Shown one piece after another: positions 11,309 through 23,052 of a stretch of DNA of 64,000 nt. The notes under the pieces are model-generated. The model searched no databases. It saw only the letters and a program-made list of their open reading frames with translations, and had not been told where the DNA came from. How positions within the stretch are numbered: the stretch's first letter is position 1; each line of letters starts with the position of its first letter. Made by a program: the position numbers and the translations under genes. This stretch comes from Nipponacmea schrenckii (Eukaryota; Mollusca; Gastropoda; Lottiidae): assembly GCA_030562195.1 (NCBI GenBank), contig JAUJPP010000005.1, forward strand, positions 32,599,106 to 32,663,105, given 5' to 3'.

Positions 11309-14300
11309 ATGGGTAGAAATATAATGTTTACGGCCATAGGCATGTGCCTTGTTTGGCTTCAAAAGGTGGATAGTCAAATCGGTGTTCGTGGAAGGCATAA
11401 AGGATTTAAGTTGTTGGAATCGGATTACTTGTTTGGTGATTATATTCAATATTTACAAGATGGACGAGAAAGACTAGAATGTGCCATGTTGTGTGTTGAT
11501 GCTCCATACTGTCCTTCATTTGCTTACCGACAAGATAACAAGGAATGTTATATATATGATAGAATTATTTTCAAAGGCGATTCCAAAAATTACATCAAGT
11601 CAGTCAGTACTTATATTCTGAAGAGTGAGTATCTTATTCAAACAAAATGGTGGCTTTAGCGGTAACGCTCGTATTGTCTCTCCGTCGCCTTATCTGTTAG
11701 GTCGGTCAGTCAGTTTAAATGCTTCACATTTTATTAGATCTAAATGATATATATATATACCATAATTGGACCGGTAATACTTCTATCAATAGAAAGTAGA
11801 GGTGTTCTAATGACTGGGAAAATACCAGATTGCCCCACAAGTCCTTAATTAACTCGTAATTAGGCTAATTATGACCGGAATTCCCACGGTAGGGTACTAA
11901 CATAGGTATGTACGTCAAGTCTCAAATGTCGTTGATTTTTTTGTTTGATCATCCAGTCTGTCAATTCGGTACATAAATCATGACGTAACCGGACGCTGTT
12001 GTTATTGCCCACATTCCTTAATATTTTCCACAACAACAATGGCATTTTGGTATTCCATTTATTATCTCTAGCAAAAGGCAATAAAACGTTTAAATATCAT
12101 TTAAATATTATGAATTAATCTAAATAAGTTTGAACTCACTAATAATAAAATACAAAATCAATTTTTAGACGCCTTCATTCATATGACGTAATTTGGTTAC
12201 GTGAACAAACATGAAGTCTAAATTTAGCGATTCAAAGTAGATCAGAGTCAAATAGATTCCACAAGCATTTCTACGTCCACATAGGTCTTTTGAACTTGAG
12301 AATACATGGATTCATTAGAAACCCAAATTAATCAATTAGTAAGCTTACTTTGGCTCTAATTAATGAGGCAACTCATCTTTAAGGGGTTAGGCGAGGGGAT
12401 TGTTTTATGAACAAAGCGTCACCCGAGAATTAACACGGTTATCTCCATCATAAATCATATTCTTCCATTAAAAGACTTCAAATTAAATAGGTATATCTTC
12501 AGTATTGCATCATACCTGGATCTGTATGTAAAGTGGATCAAGGCCATTTCTACAAATTAAAATTAACAAGGTATATCTGAAAGTCACATGGCATAGGCCT
12601 ATAGAAAAAATGACTGCAAGGAAGCATTGGTGCAAGTGAAATAGGCTATAAGACATATTTGCAAGGTAAGTTGATTCGGTCAAAGCGTAATTGTTATAGA
12701 TATTTTCCCTTTACTACAACAAACAGCTTTCCTTATCATAAAAATCATGCAAAATAAGTTTGCATTTTTAAAAACCGACATCAAAGCAAAATCTATGCCA
12801 GGATATTGATGTTTTTTTTTTTTTTGGTGATTAATAAAACAGGGGTTTCCATGTAAAATCTTACTCTTTTGAATACACTGGGAAACAGTCTGTGGCATTT
12901 AAGGGAAGACTTGTTTTTATTCAATTGGATCGTATGCTGATTTCAAATCTGAAGTCCGTTTCATTCTGCAAGCTACAGATTTTATCCAATATCAGATATC
13001 AATTTCGGTCTTCAAATAGGTCAGGCAGGAATTTGTGTAACATTTGCGTGTATACACTTCCTCCGGGTAATACCAGTTAATGCTCCAGTAGTAGTTGGCC
13101 ATCATACGTTTGTCCCAGCTCCCTTAGTAGTGTTCTTACATGTTCGTCACTCACAGTCGCAAGGTTGTCAGGGAACAGATCAAGGTGGCTCAAATGATAA
13201 CCCTGGTATAGCTGTGATGATGTTTTTGAAACATTCACCTTCAGTATTTAGTGACTCGACAAATTGTTTCATGAAACCTAATTTCATGTGAAGAGGAGGA
13301 AAGGTGATCCTTTCTCTGTTGTCAAGTGTGATATTTTGCATGCCTGCTTCAAGCGATTCACGAGCAGGCCAGTCCTTTTGGACCCAGTGTTTGTCTCTCA
13401 CTTGGCTGTCCCACATACAGAGGTAACATGGAAACTTGTTAAAACCTTTCTGTTGACCAAGAATAAAGTTGACCATTTTCAAGTCTACATAAATGACCAA
13501 GTTGTGCTCACTTTATTTTCAGAACTCCATGACCATTCTGATGTCGCCATAGTCTCTGATGACCAATACGCACATTATTTGCCATTATGTAAGAGAACAC
13601 ATTTTTGGACAATATTGAGGAACATGCAGTTTTTTAAGAGGCCAATTGGATATCATGGTAGTAAACAAACTGTCTGCCTTCTAAAAAAGAAGGTCACAAA
13701 ATATTCTGAAATATGACACTTTATCATCTGCGGTTCTGAAAGACGCTTATCTAAATTTTGGGTATAGACCAGGCCTTCTCAACTAGCGGTGGCGCATTAC
13801 CACGGTCAAAGAGGCGCGCGGACATATTTTGTGAGACGAAAAAAAAATATATGTGAAAAAAAAACAAAAAAAACAAAAAGGCTTTGTCTATCTTTCTGTT
13901 ACTGACATTCAATAGCCAATATGAATCTTTGATATATTCGCTCAGGTTACGGCATTCTTCAAAAATTTCACTTGAACACTCTTTAAAAAAAATTATGCAT
14001 TTCCCATGTTCTATTTCATCACGGTGTAAGTTGTTACAGTAATTAATCGGTATTGCTCATTGTAATTGCGGTTCACCTCTCATGCAATAACTCTCTGCCC
14101 ACCCCCACCAGAAATTACATGACTGAAAAGTTGAGGGTCGATTTATTACAATATTTTAATATATCTTCTTCATTAGATTTCTGCTTGTACGCCAATTTAT
14201 TTGTGTAAATGAAATGACAGCCTACAAAATGAATCGATAAGTGGCGAGATTATTTTGAAAAGGACTAATATAGACTATAATGCTTCCAAGAAAATACGGC

Positions 14301-16050
14301 ACAGCCAACAACGGTGTTCTTAGATCTAAAATCACATTTGAATACTGAATTTCTTTTCTTTCATTTTTTGATTTATAAAGAGCTTTACCTTTAATGATAG
14401 GATTTTATTGTAAAATAATTTTCGAAGTTTTTTTTTATAATTCGGATTTGGCATTGGCATTTCATTCAATATTTGAACTGCTGCAGTCTTTTTTAAAAAA
14501 CATAAAAGGCAGATACACCTTTGTTTCTCATATTTTTGGGAAATTTTTAAGTCAAAGGTGTATTTTTAAAAATAATTTTAATTTTTTTGACTATCCCAGA
14601 ATTCGATGTTATCAAAGTGAATAACAATGCGGGCAAAAGCTGAATTTATTTTCAGATTCAGATTTTAATACTGCATAGCAAAAAAAAAATCCAGATAAAT
14701 GCAGTAGGATTCAATTTTCAATCAGGTTTTTCTCGAAATGTGAATAAATGCATTTGAACCTTGTTAATTCTCGGGTTACCAAAGGGCTTAAATCCTGAAT
14801 TTTGGAATTGAAAAGAGTATTCTTACAATATTTTTACATCTTTCAATCACTAAAAAATCATCTTTTAGCTTTCTGCCACTAGACAAAAAAAGCAACCCTC
14901 ACCCCTCTAGAATTGGCAGGGCCAGGTTTAATATAAGGCAAATTGTACCTTTATGCACTATTATCAATATTATATGACAACTGTTAGCGGGCCTGATCTG
15001 GCACACCGTCTTCATTAGCCCATAAGGTGCAGAAGAGTAGGACGTAAAACTCCATTTCATTTCATTTCATTCCTATCTGGCACAAACTGAAAAATACTTA
15101 GCTATAATTTAATCAGATTTAAATTAAGTTCTATTACATGTTTTCATTGCCTGTCATCTTTCAGACACTAACAACATCAGGAATCACAGTGTACAGAGCA
15201 CTACCAATGCTGACAAGGTAGCGATGCTAGCAGTAGATGGTGAAGCTTACACCAGATCTTTGACTCTTGAACAAGATAATCCATGGTGGTGTACAAATCT
15301 TACAAACACCTTCTTCGTTAGAATGATTATTATCGATACAGGTAGGTGAAGCATCTACTTCGATTTACTGGACTGTATAATATAGAATTGACAACCATTT
15401 GTCAAGATCATCAAGATCATAAAGCCGCCATTCGAATTGAAGATTTCAAATTACATGGCACATCACATCTATTGGTTGATCTAATTATGTTTATACATTT
15501 AATGTTTAAATATATTATGATTGTGGTAGTTTTATATCTGTAGGTTTATCCGGATTATGAGGCATACTTTTATGAAAGGTTTCTAGATCATATAGTATTA
15601 TCATATCTATAGGTGTATTTGTATTACATGTTACAGGAACTTTAATACCTATACGTTTCTAGGTTTATTCAGATCATTCTGTGCTATAAGGTTTATCTCG
15701 ATTATTAAACATCTACATATCATCATATTATATGGTAACACATTTTAGATTTAACTAGATTGTGGTACATTGCCGCATTTTTTTGCTATGTTTCAGATAG
15801 TAGTCTGGTTCCTCGGTATGAAGTCAGGTTAGGTTTAGACAATAATTGCACCGTATCTGGTTTAGATACATCGTCATTTTGTAATTCAGTTAGAACCTCT
15901 AACATTAATGGGTCAGACCATTTTGGTTTTACAATTAAAAACTGCACAGAACTAGAGATGAAAGCCAAGACTATATATTTAACAACTCAAAACTCGGAGC
16001 CTACAAGTCTGGCATTCTATTCTGTCGGCGTCTATCCAGAATTGTGTTAA
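11309..16050 (+). CDS. Secreted PAN/apple plus fucolectin-like domain protein
   Basis: Three exons, 11309-11624, 15165-15341 and 15797-16050, join in frame (phases 1 and 1) to 248 aa plus stop. Residues 1-22 are a signal peptide (hydrophobic FTAIGMCLVW, cleavage near VDS/QIG). About 30-104 is a PAN/apple-like domain with ECAMLCVDAPYC and KECYIYD cysteines. Residues 106-248 resemble the galactose-binding-like fold of fucolectin/pentraxin-type proteins: an AVDG motif, then NPWWC in place of the family's PWWRVDL, then a cysteine-rich end. The usual fucose-contact His/Arg pattern is not obvious, so sugar binding is unproven. Adhesion or innate-recognition roles are common for such molluscan proteins, but that is inference. 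The gene lies 378 bp after the ITIH-like gene on the same strand. The AATAAA at 16096-16101 is a likely poly(A) signal. Confidence 0.85.
11758..12385. repeat. Dispersed ~600-bp repeat, copy 1
   Basis: Shares near-identical blocks with 22488-23052: aatagaaagtagaggtgttc, then a ttcattcatatgacgt block, then attaatcaattagtaagctt, in the same order and orientation. Internal gaps differ. No terminal inverted repeats or coding capacity were recognised. Confidence 0.8.
12980..13500 (-). pseudogene. Relic of a transposon-like protein (FPCYLCxWDSR family)
   Basis: Inside intron 1 of the PAN gene, antisense. The longest open part (13500 to 13180) includes VDLKMVNFILGQQKGFNKFP, CYLCMWDSQVRDKHWVQKDW and LPPLHMKLGF-like FPPLHMKLGFMKQFVE. 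A frame then resumes toward 12990 with LDLFPDNLATVSDEHV. These are hallmarks of a multicopy protein family seen in many invertebrate genomes and usually taken as transposon-derived. It has stops and lacks a start and both ends, so it is a decayed fragment. The class of parent element is not established. Confidence 0.6.
13740..14980. other. PAN-gene intron 1, AT-rich, nothing recognised
   Basis: Long A and T runs (for example 13840-13880) and low-complexity sequence. The open frame at 14394-14624 is Phe/Ile/Asn-rich and looks random. Confidence 0.5.
14992..15073 (+). mobile_element. SINE 3'-end fragment
   Basis: cttcattagcccataaggtg, then gcagaagagtaggacgtaaa and a ccatttcatttcatttcatt tail match the 3' end of the SINE at 1391-1745. 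Confidence 0.8.
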
Positions 16051-16139
16051 AGCTAGCCCCTTGGTAGAACAGGAAAATTGTGTTTTCGAAGTGAAAATAA
16101 ACTTAACTGAAGTATAATCAACATACCCCCTACTTTTCT

Positions 16140-17000
16140 GTACCTTACTGGATTAATTCAGAGGGGGTTTGTTCATGGACAGTGGCACAAGACTACTTCT
16201 CGATTTCCAAATTAATGTCCAAGGTTTTTTTTGAAGGTTTATGTAGCTAACGGGATTCGGATATTGGTTATTAGATTAGTGAGTCGGGTTGTTTTTTGTG
16301 CCTGTATCTAAATTGTAAATATGGTCCACATCATGGGAACCGTACGTACTTCTGTAGGCATATTAAATTTATATACATGTACTATATTTATACTGTATTT
16401 ATCTCTACATTATCGACTTCATCATATCTGAAGGGTCACAATCAATCGTCTCTTGGCAATAATTTATTTCAATGAATATAATTGGTCTTGAGTATTTACA
16501 TAGTTTGAAGGTACATGTATATTTACTCATCACAGGACCTAAAATCAGAAAATGGTTGTTTCTGATTAACTCAAAATTGGATCGTTATGTCTCTCTTTCA
16601 CATTCTCTCTTCGCCCCTTCCCTATTGACCCTTGAATTATTTGAGGAGCCAAAGTGGGACATGGTCATTTTCTTAAATTTCGCACGAATGTTTTTATAAT
16701 TTTGTGAAAATTTTCTGTCTGAATTTCCAAATAGCAATGGCTAATCGTAGCCGGATTGCAAAAGATTTATAAATGTGTTTTGATAACTTACGTATGATAA
16801 CCTTAATCGAAATTTGACTAATAAAGTTGAGGAAGATATTCAAACTGGTTATGAACGTATGTTATTTCTATGTGAGAATCATACAGCTTTGATTGTAAGT
16901 ACAAATCAATGTTTGTTGTTCATTCACATTAAATTTATGTCTATTTTATAGAGAATTTTAAGCGGACAACATAAAAATCAACACAAATACAGAATCCGTA
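16140..17000. other. Intergenic, no feature recognised
   Basis: AT-rich sequence downstream of the PAN gene poly(A) signal; no exons, repeats or RNA genes seen. The ORF at 16472-16699 has no family resemblance or splice context. Confidence 0.5.
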
Positions 17001-17029
17001 AATAGTTGTTACCTGTTGACTGAGCAGAC

Positions 17030-17340
17030 TTGTATAATATAGCTAATACAGTGCAAACGCGAACATCAGTCGGACACAATATTTTGGTGAAAATTATCAG
17101 ATCATTACAAAAATAAATAGGGATCATATTAATGACGTTGACCTACAAGATAAATATCGAAAGAATCTATAAAGAAATGTAGCCATTAGAGTGAGCACGA
17201 ATTGCACAATATTATAGCTAATTCAATGAAAACGCGAACGTCAGTCGGACATAACATTTCGGTTCAAAATTATCAAATCATTACGAAAATCAATAGGGAT
17301 CATGTTCATAATGACAATAACCTACAAAACTAAAATAAAA
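17030..17340. repeat. Two-copy ~178-bp direct repeat
   Basis: The block with gcaaacgcgaacatcagtcg (near 17052) and aatagggatcatatt recurs about 178 bp later as gaaaacgcgaacgtcagtcg and aatagggatcatgtt. Divergence is moderate; no other structure seen. Confidence 0.65.
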
Positions 17341-17554
17341 AATCGAAAAGGGATATATTGGAGCGAAAGAGAGAGGGATGGAATCGATTTAAAAAGTTGT
17401 CCAGAATTTCAGCCATGCTCAAAATACTATTCACCTTGTTGGAAAATGAAGTTTTTAAATAAAAATAGCGATGGCCATCGTAATATGCCCACATTTATAA
17501 TGGCAGCCAATTTGTCAAGGAGGTCGACAGGAATTATCTGTAGATGAAAGATTT

Positions 17555-18380
17555 TTCATCTTTTAATTAAACTTCATCCTTGGGTGATTAGGAACACTCA
17601 CAAAATACCAGCTCTCTATCGTGTCCACAAAGAATTACAGAACAAGGGTGATTACAAGAACTCACTCGAAGTTTCGTCAAAATCCATCAAGAAATCAGCT
17701 CTCTTTCATGTCCACAAAGAATTCATGAACAAGGGCAATAACTCATAGTAAATAATTTTCGATTAGTTTGATTTTCAATAGGGTTTATCCTTAATTGATT
17801 TCAAACACTCACACCAAATTTCATCAAAATCAATCAAGAAACCAGCTGTATCGCGTCCACAAAGAATACAAAAACAAAGGCAAACGCGTTTTTTAAGGAC
17901 AAGGGCAATAACTCATATAAAATATTTTTCGATTGGTCTGATTTTCAATAAAGTTCATCTTTGGGTTACAACAAATATTTCGTTCAAATCCATAAAGAAT
18001 CCAGCTCTTTATCGTGTTCACAAAGAATTCAAGAACAAGGGCAATAACTCAGAATTTGTTTCGATTGGTCTGATTTTTAATATGGTTTATTTTTATGTAA
18101 TTACAAAGACTCACGCCATGTTTAGTCAAAATCCATCAAGAAAACCAGTTCTCTATCGTGTTCACAAAGAATTCAAGAACAAGGGCAATAACTCATAGCA
18201 AATAATTTTCAATTATTTTGATTTTTAAAAGGGTTTATCCTTGAGTGATTACAAACTCTCACACCAAATTGCATCAAAAGCCAACGTGTCTACAAAGAAT
18301 TCAAGAACAAAGGCAGACGCGTTTTAAAGAGCAAGGGCATTAACTCATTCATGAAACATTCGAGATCCAACATTGTAGCG
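17555..18380 (-). mobile_element. Helentron-like tandem-core relic, minus strand
   Basis: About five diverged monomers in reverse orientation, marked by gaacaagggcaataactcat and agtgattacaaactctcaca words (complements of the ttattgcccttgttc monomer). Neither the 5' hairpin nor the 3' CTATC end was found. Confidence 0.7.
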
Positions 18381-18734
18381 ATACATCCTAAACGAAACCT
18401 CATCAAGAGGCTATAAGCAAGATAAGGTCCGGATACTAAAACAAAGTATAATTCTTAGGAAGTACAATATTATCACTCTTAAATGGTAAATTATCTAATG
18501 ATCGACTTGATCGGGGAAATCAAATCTAAGCCATTCCATGTCTTGCATGTCTATTTAAGATTGAAAGGTGCTCAATTTCCTGAACAGTTTTAATATCTAT
18601 CAACTATAGTAGTCATTAGTAGATGAAAAAATTTCACCTTCTCTAACAACATTTCAAAATAACCCGCCATATATATATCCAAAACGTTGCTTTAGGAACA
18701 TGCATGTGGGAAAACGCGAGGGCCTACTCGAATA

Positions 18735-19665
18735 TCAAACGCTTGCCATGCAAGGTACCATACGGCCACACACCAGCAGTATTAAATCATTTTTCCTTTG
18801 ATTGATAGCATCTATATAAAAACAAACCCTTCTTCTAAGTCGTCAAATGTGAACTCGAGCGCTGTCTTGTCAATTCCAAAGCTCACAACAAGTTTCATCA
18901 AGATAGCTTGCCAGGCAAGGTAACATACGCCCACTGGCAGCATTGAATTTGAATAATAAATTGAGCAATAACTCAAAAAATGTTTATTAAAAAGATCGTC
19001 AAATTTCAACTTGACTACTGTCTTATCATTTCTAAATCTTACACCAAGTTTCATCAAAACCCATTAAAAATTAAAGCTTCTTATTGAATCCACAATAGAA
19101 TTTTGACGCAATTTGACTAGTCAAGGCTAATAACTCAAAAAACGTTCATCGAAAAATTGTCAAATTCAAACTTGACCACCGCCTTATCAATTCCAATGCC
19201 CATACCAAGTTTCATTCATATCCATTGAAAATTGTAGCTTCTATTGCATCAGCAATAAAATTTGACGTGATGTAACTAAGTCAAGAGCAATAATTCATAA
19301 ACGTTTCATCGAAAAATCTTCAAATTCGAACTTGACCGCCGTCTTATCAATTTTATTACACCCTATAATCAAATTTGGATCTGATTTACTAATTCAAAAA
19401 GCGTTCATCGAAAAAGCGTCAATTTCAAACTTGACCGCCGTCTTATCAATTCCAATGCACACCAAGTTTCATATTAATACATTGAAAATTGTAGCTTTTA
19501 TTGTGTCTCCAACAAATATAAAGGCAGGGGCAATAACTCAAAGTTCATCGAAAAATCATCACAATTGAACTTGACCGCCGTCTTATCAATTCTAATGCTC
19601 ACACCAAGTTTTATTCAAATCAATTGAGAAATTATAGCTTATATTGTGTCTAAAACAAACATTAC
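18735..19665 (-). mobile_element. Helentron-like element(s), minus strand
   Basis: A reverse-orientation 3' end (gatagcttgccaggcaaggt at about 18902, then acatacgcccactggcagca) is followed by about five monomers with cttgaccgccgtcttatcaa to about 19665. A second, more decayed 3' end lies at about 18745-18795 (cttgccatgcaaggtacc). The 5' end is not clear. Confidence 0.75.
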
Positions 19666-20215
19666 TGCCTATGAATAATTATATCACAATTTACTTCGGG
19701 TATATTAATATCGGATAAATGTGAGCATCATCGCCCGTGGTTGGCATATGAAATGACATCACAGGTATTTTTCCATACTATAAACATTGCGCTAGAAATA
19801 TACCAAGTTGATCTAATAAAACAGGATTATCTGCCTTGATTTTCTAATGCCCGTATCATAAGAAGAGGCAATTCTATCCATATCTATCAAGTAGGTCTTT
19901 TATTGCTTCGTCAAAACCTTTTGACCATAAATGTTCGAATAACAGCAGGAAACGTAGCGGGGTTGGCCATATGCATAAGTTTCTAAATAGTTCAACTAGA
20001 ACTGCAATGAACAACGACTTGTGGTTCTGTCTTATAGTGTAGTAAGATGAGCCTGGTGACTGTTTTGAGAAATACTATCATACGGTTGTACTTTTAACCA
20101 TTCATCTGTATAATCACAAAATTGTTATACTGCATCTTTCATTTTACTACTAACGTCGTTTACTTTCCATTATAGAAGGATTACTTAAAGCTTGAACATT
20201 AGCAACAGTGTTTAA

Positions 20216-20691
20216 AGGGATAATAGGCGTTACAATACACTCGTCCTACGGCTTATATTTGTGTTTAATATTGACTATTAGTTAAATAAGTATGCATCCC
20301 ACACTTTACCAAATTTTAAAAATCCACAATAAAAATATATTCGGAATTTTAAAAAAAAGTGAGCCAGCGACGATTCCATTTAGTTTGAGAATAAAAGCGT
20401 CTGGTAAATCAACGCTAAAACATCATTGTGCAATTCAACAGTAGGGGTCAAGGACGTGTGAAAACCACATGTTAGAGTTACTTCCCTTTATATTTTACAA
20501 TTTTTAAATCGCTTGATGGATGGCTCAAGCGTTTTATGATTAACTACTTTATTTTGGGGATTTATCGGATTTTAGGGGGATTTTTATGTATAGGTATGAC
20601 ACCAGGTAAGTCCAACGATGGATATATACTGTTATTGTCCAAATTTGAGTGAACTTAAATTTTTATGTTCGTTCTAACGCCTATTATCCCT
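20216..20691. mobile_element. TTAA-flanked MITE, family 1 (476 bp)
   Basis: Terminal inverted repeats AGGGATAATAGGCGTTA (left) and TAACGCCTATTATCCCT (right), flanked by TTAA at 20212-20215 and 20692-20695, as expected of piggyBac-type insertion. No coding capacity. A second copy, in the opposite orientation and broken by later insertions, spans 32820-37714. Confidence 0.9.
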
Positions 20692-20695
20692 TTAA

Positions 20696-21021
20696 AGGGG
20701 CCCAGGCTTGATTTTTAGGGGTCGCTTTGGGTCTTTGTTACATTTAAACAGTCCTCAGAAATACTCAAGCTCTAAGAAAATCGCAAAATACCTTGAAATA
20801 TACCTCAAATATACTGCTATTGCACGACGGGAAGGCGGGACGTTCGTAATATCTTAAGGCATTATGGATTTTCAAACACGGATAATTATGGATACACATG
20901 GATTTGAAGGCTCAAATTTCAAAGGTAAGCTCTGTAGACTATTTCTGATTAGCTAAACAAAAGATTTCATGTGTTTGAGGCTGTCGGATGATTGTCCCAA
21001 ACAAATCAAGCCTGGGCCCCT
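20696..21021. mobile_element. TTAA-flanked MITE, family 2 (326 bp)
   Basis: Inverted termini AGGGGCCCAGGCTTGATT and AATCAAGCCTGGGCCCCT, flanked by TTAA at 20692-20695 and 21022-21025. The left TTAA is also the right TTAA of the adjoining family-1 MITE. Confidence 0.88.
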
Positions 21022-21029
21022 TTAAAGAA

Positions 21030-22060
21030 AATTACTATGGATAGTCGAAATACCAAGTTCATCTAAATTTTCACCATAAGCACAATTATCAATATTAATA
21101 TCATCTAAACCATTTGCTCCGTCGTTGTTGCCATGGACTGGCAAATTATCTTCACCTTTTTGACTGATAACTTATATTGAATTTGTTAGTATTATGTGGC
21201 GTTGTTAATTTGTTAGATATCGGGACCATATAACCAAACATATTAGAACAGCGTTCACACAGAGTTTATTAAAACAATAAAAATGGACAATGCTGATTCT
21301 AATATATCTATATCAGTTATAACTTGTACATTACGTAACGTTACGATACCAAAGATACAAACCGACGATTAACTGAATAGATAATTATAAGAATTATAAT
21401 TATAAGTAAATACATGTATTCAATTAACTTCGATACATAGGAGAGACTCTTTAAATAGTACAAAATGTACTCAAAGCTATTCTAGCAACTGTACGTTCGC
21501 TTTTCAGAAAAGGGAATCCACAGGTCGCGCTAATCATGTGTGACGGCTCATTGGCATTATAATTATTTCAAGACTAAACTTTGCGTTATAAATACGGGAT
21601 ATGTTTAAATTAACAGGGGATTTACAGCCGCTAGAAATGCTCCACGACATACATAATAACGATTTATATTTCAGCCATGCATTTTCAACAAGGAAGCTAT
21701 TACTTTGACCAGCTCGTGTGCTCGACACGTGCCGATGTGTTAATCACATCCAAGGAACTGTTCATACGCGATGAGAACGGTTGCCAAAATTTTGCTCTGA
21801 TGAAATTACTTTTTCAATTTATTACTAATACATAGTATCTTAACTTATCATTACTGTCAAATACAAGAAGATTGGTACCGTAATATATTATGTTCTATCT
21901 GATCCAACAACAAAGATATGTTTCAATATTAAAGGTAAAACCGAGCGGAATCAACACATATAACAAAGGTCAGTTACTAATTTCATACCAGAGTTTGCTG
22001 TATCCACTGTCAACAAATACGAACCAACTTAAAATGTGACGACGAAAGCGGTTCAAATGA
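21030..22060. other. Intergenic, no feature recognised
   Basis: AT-rich; the minus ORF at 21534-21728 has no family resemblance. Nothing else seen. Confidence 0.5.
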
Positions 22061-22068
22061 ACCACATC

Positions 22069-22109
22069 AAAGACCATATAAATAATTATATTATTTATAT
22101 GGTCTTTGA
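22069..22109. repeat. Perfect palindrome / hairpin
   Basis: caaagaccatataaata (22069-22085) and its exact reverse complement (22093-22109) are separated by 7 nt. The stem is 17 bp. Possibly a decayed element end or a cruciform-prone site. Confidence 0.85.
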
Positions 22110-22487
22110 CCACATGGATGTGTCATGTGCGAAATAAACTTGAGCAGTGACAGTATATGTATTTTTGTGATATGTGCGATGAACTCTTCTGTCTCCCTTA
22201 CTAAAACTACGAAGTTTTCTTATGACTGCAAAATAAATGACTCCACCAATTCTGTTAAATGGACTTTTTATAGAGTTTGCAGTAAAAATTTCCAAGGCTT
22301 TGTGAGATGAATAGTAATCGATGAAAAATCGAATATGATAATCAAGAAAAACTTCCATAGAGGAAAAGATTCGAACAGAATGTACCCAAAGTGGTAAGCT
22401 CTGAAATGAAAAATGCAAGAGAAGAAGTGGTAAAAGACTTACATCATAATATAGATTTAAGGTTGGTTTCCCTTATTTTCATATATA

Positions 22488-23052
22488 TATATAACATAAT
22501 TGGGCCGGTAATACTTATATCAATAGAAAGTAGAGGTGTTCTAATGACTGGGAAAATACCAGATGGTCCCACAGGTCCTTAATAAACTCGTAATTAGGCT
22601 ATTTAAGACGGGATTTCCATCGTTAGGGTACTACCATAGGCTACCATAAGTCTGAAATGTCGTTGATCTTTTTTTTTTTGATCATCCAGTCTGTTAATCC
22701 GGTACATAACCGGACGCTGTGGTTGTTAAGTATGCACGCATGCATAACAGCATTGGCATTTTGGTATTCCATTTATTATCTCTAGCAAAGGCAATAAAAC
22801 GTTTAAATATCACTTTGTAAAAACATTATGAATTAATTTCAATAATTTTTAACTCACTAATAATAAAATACATACGCCTTCATTCATATCACGTCATTTG
22901 GTCACGTGAACAAACATGGAGTCTAAATTAAGGGTTTCAAAGCAGATCAGAGTCTTTTGAACTTGAGAATACATGGATTATTCATTAGAAACCCGAATTA
23001 ATCAATTAGTAAGCTTAATTTGGCTCTAATTAATGAGGGCAACCAACTTTAA
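22488..23052. repeat. Dispersed ~600-bp repeat, copy 2
   Basis: Matches 11758-12385 in the same orientation. It ends directly before a non-LTR retrotransposon remnant. Confidence 0.8.

Noticed and set aside
13288..13716. 142-codon plus-strand open frame
   Set aside because: It is the complement of a minus-strand transposon-protein relic with recognisable motifs.
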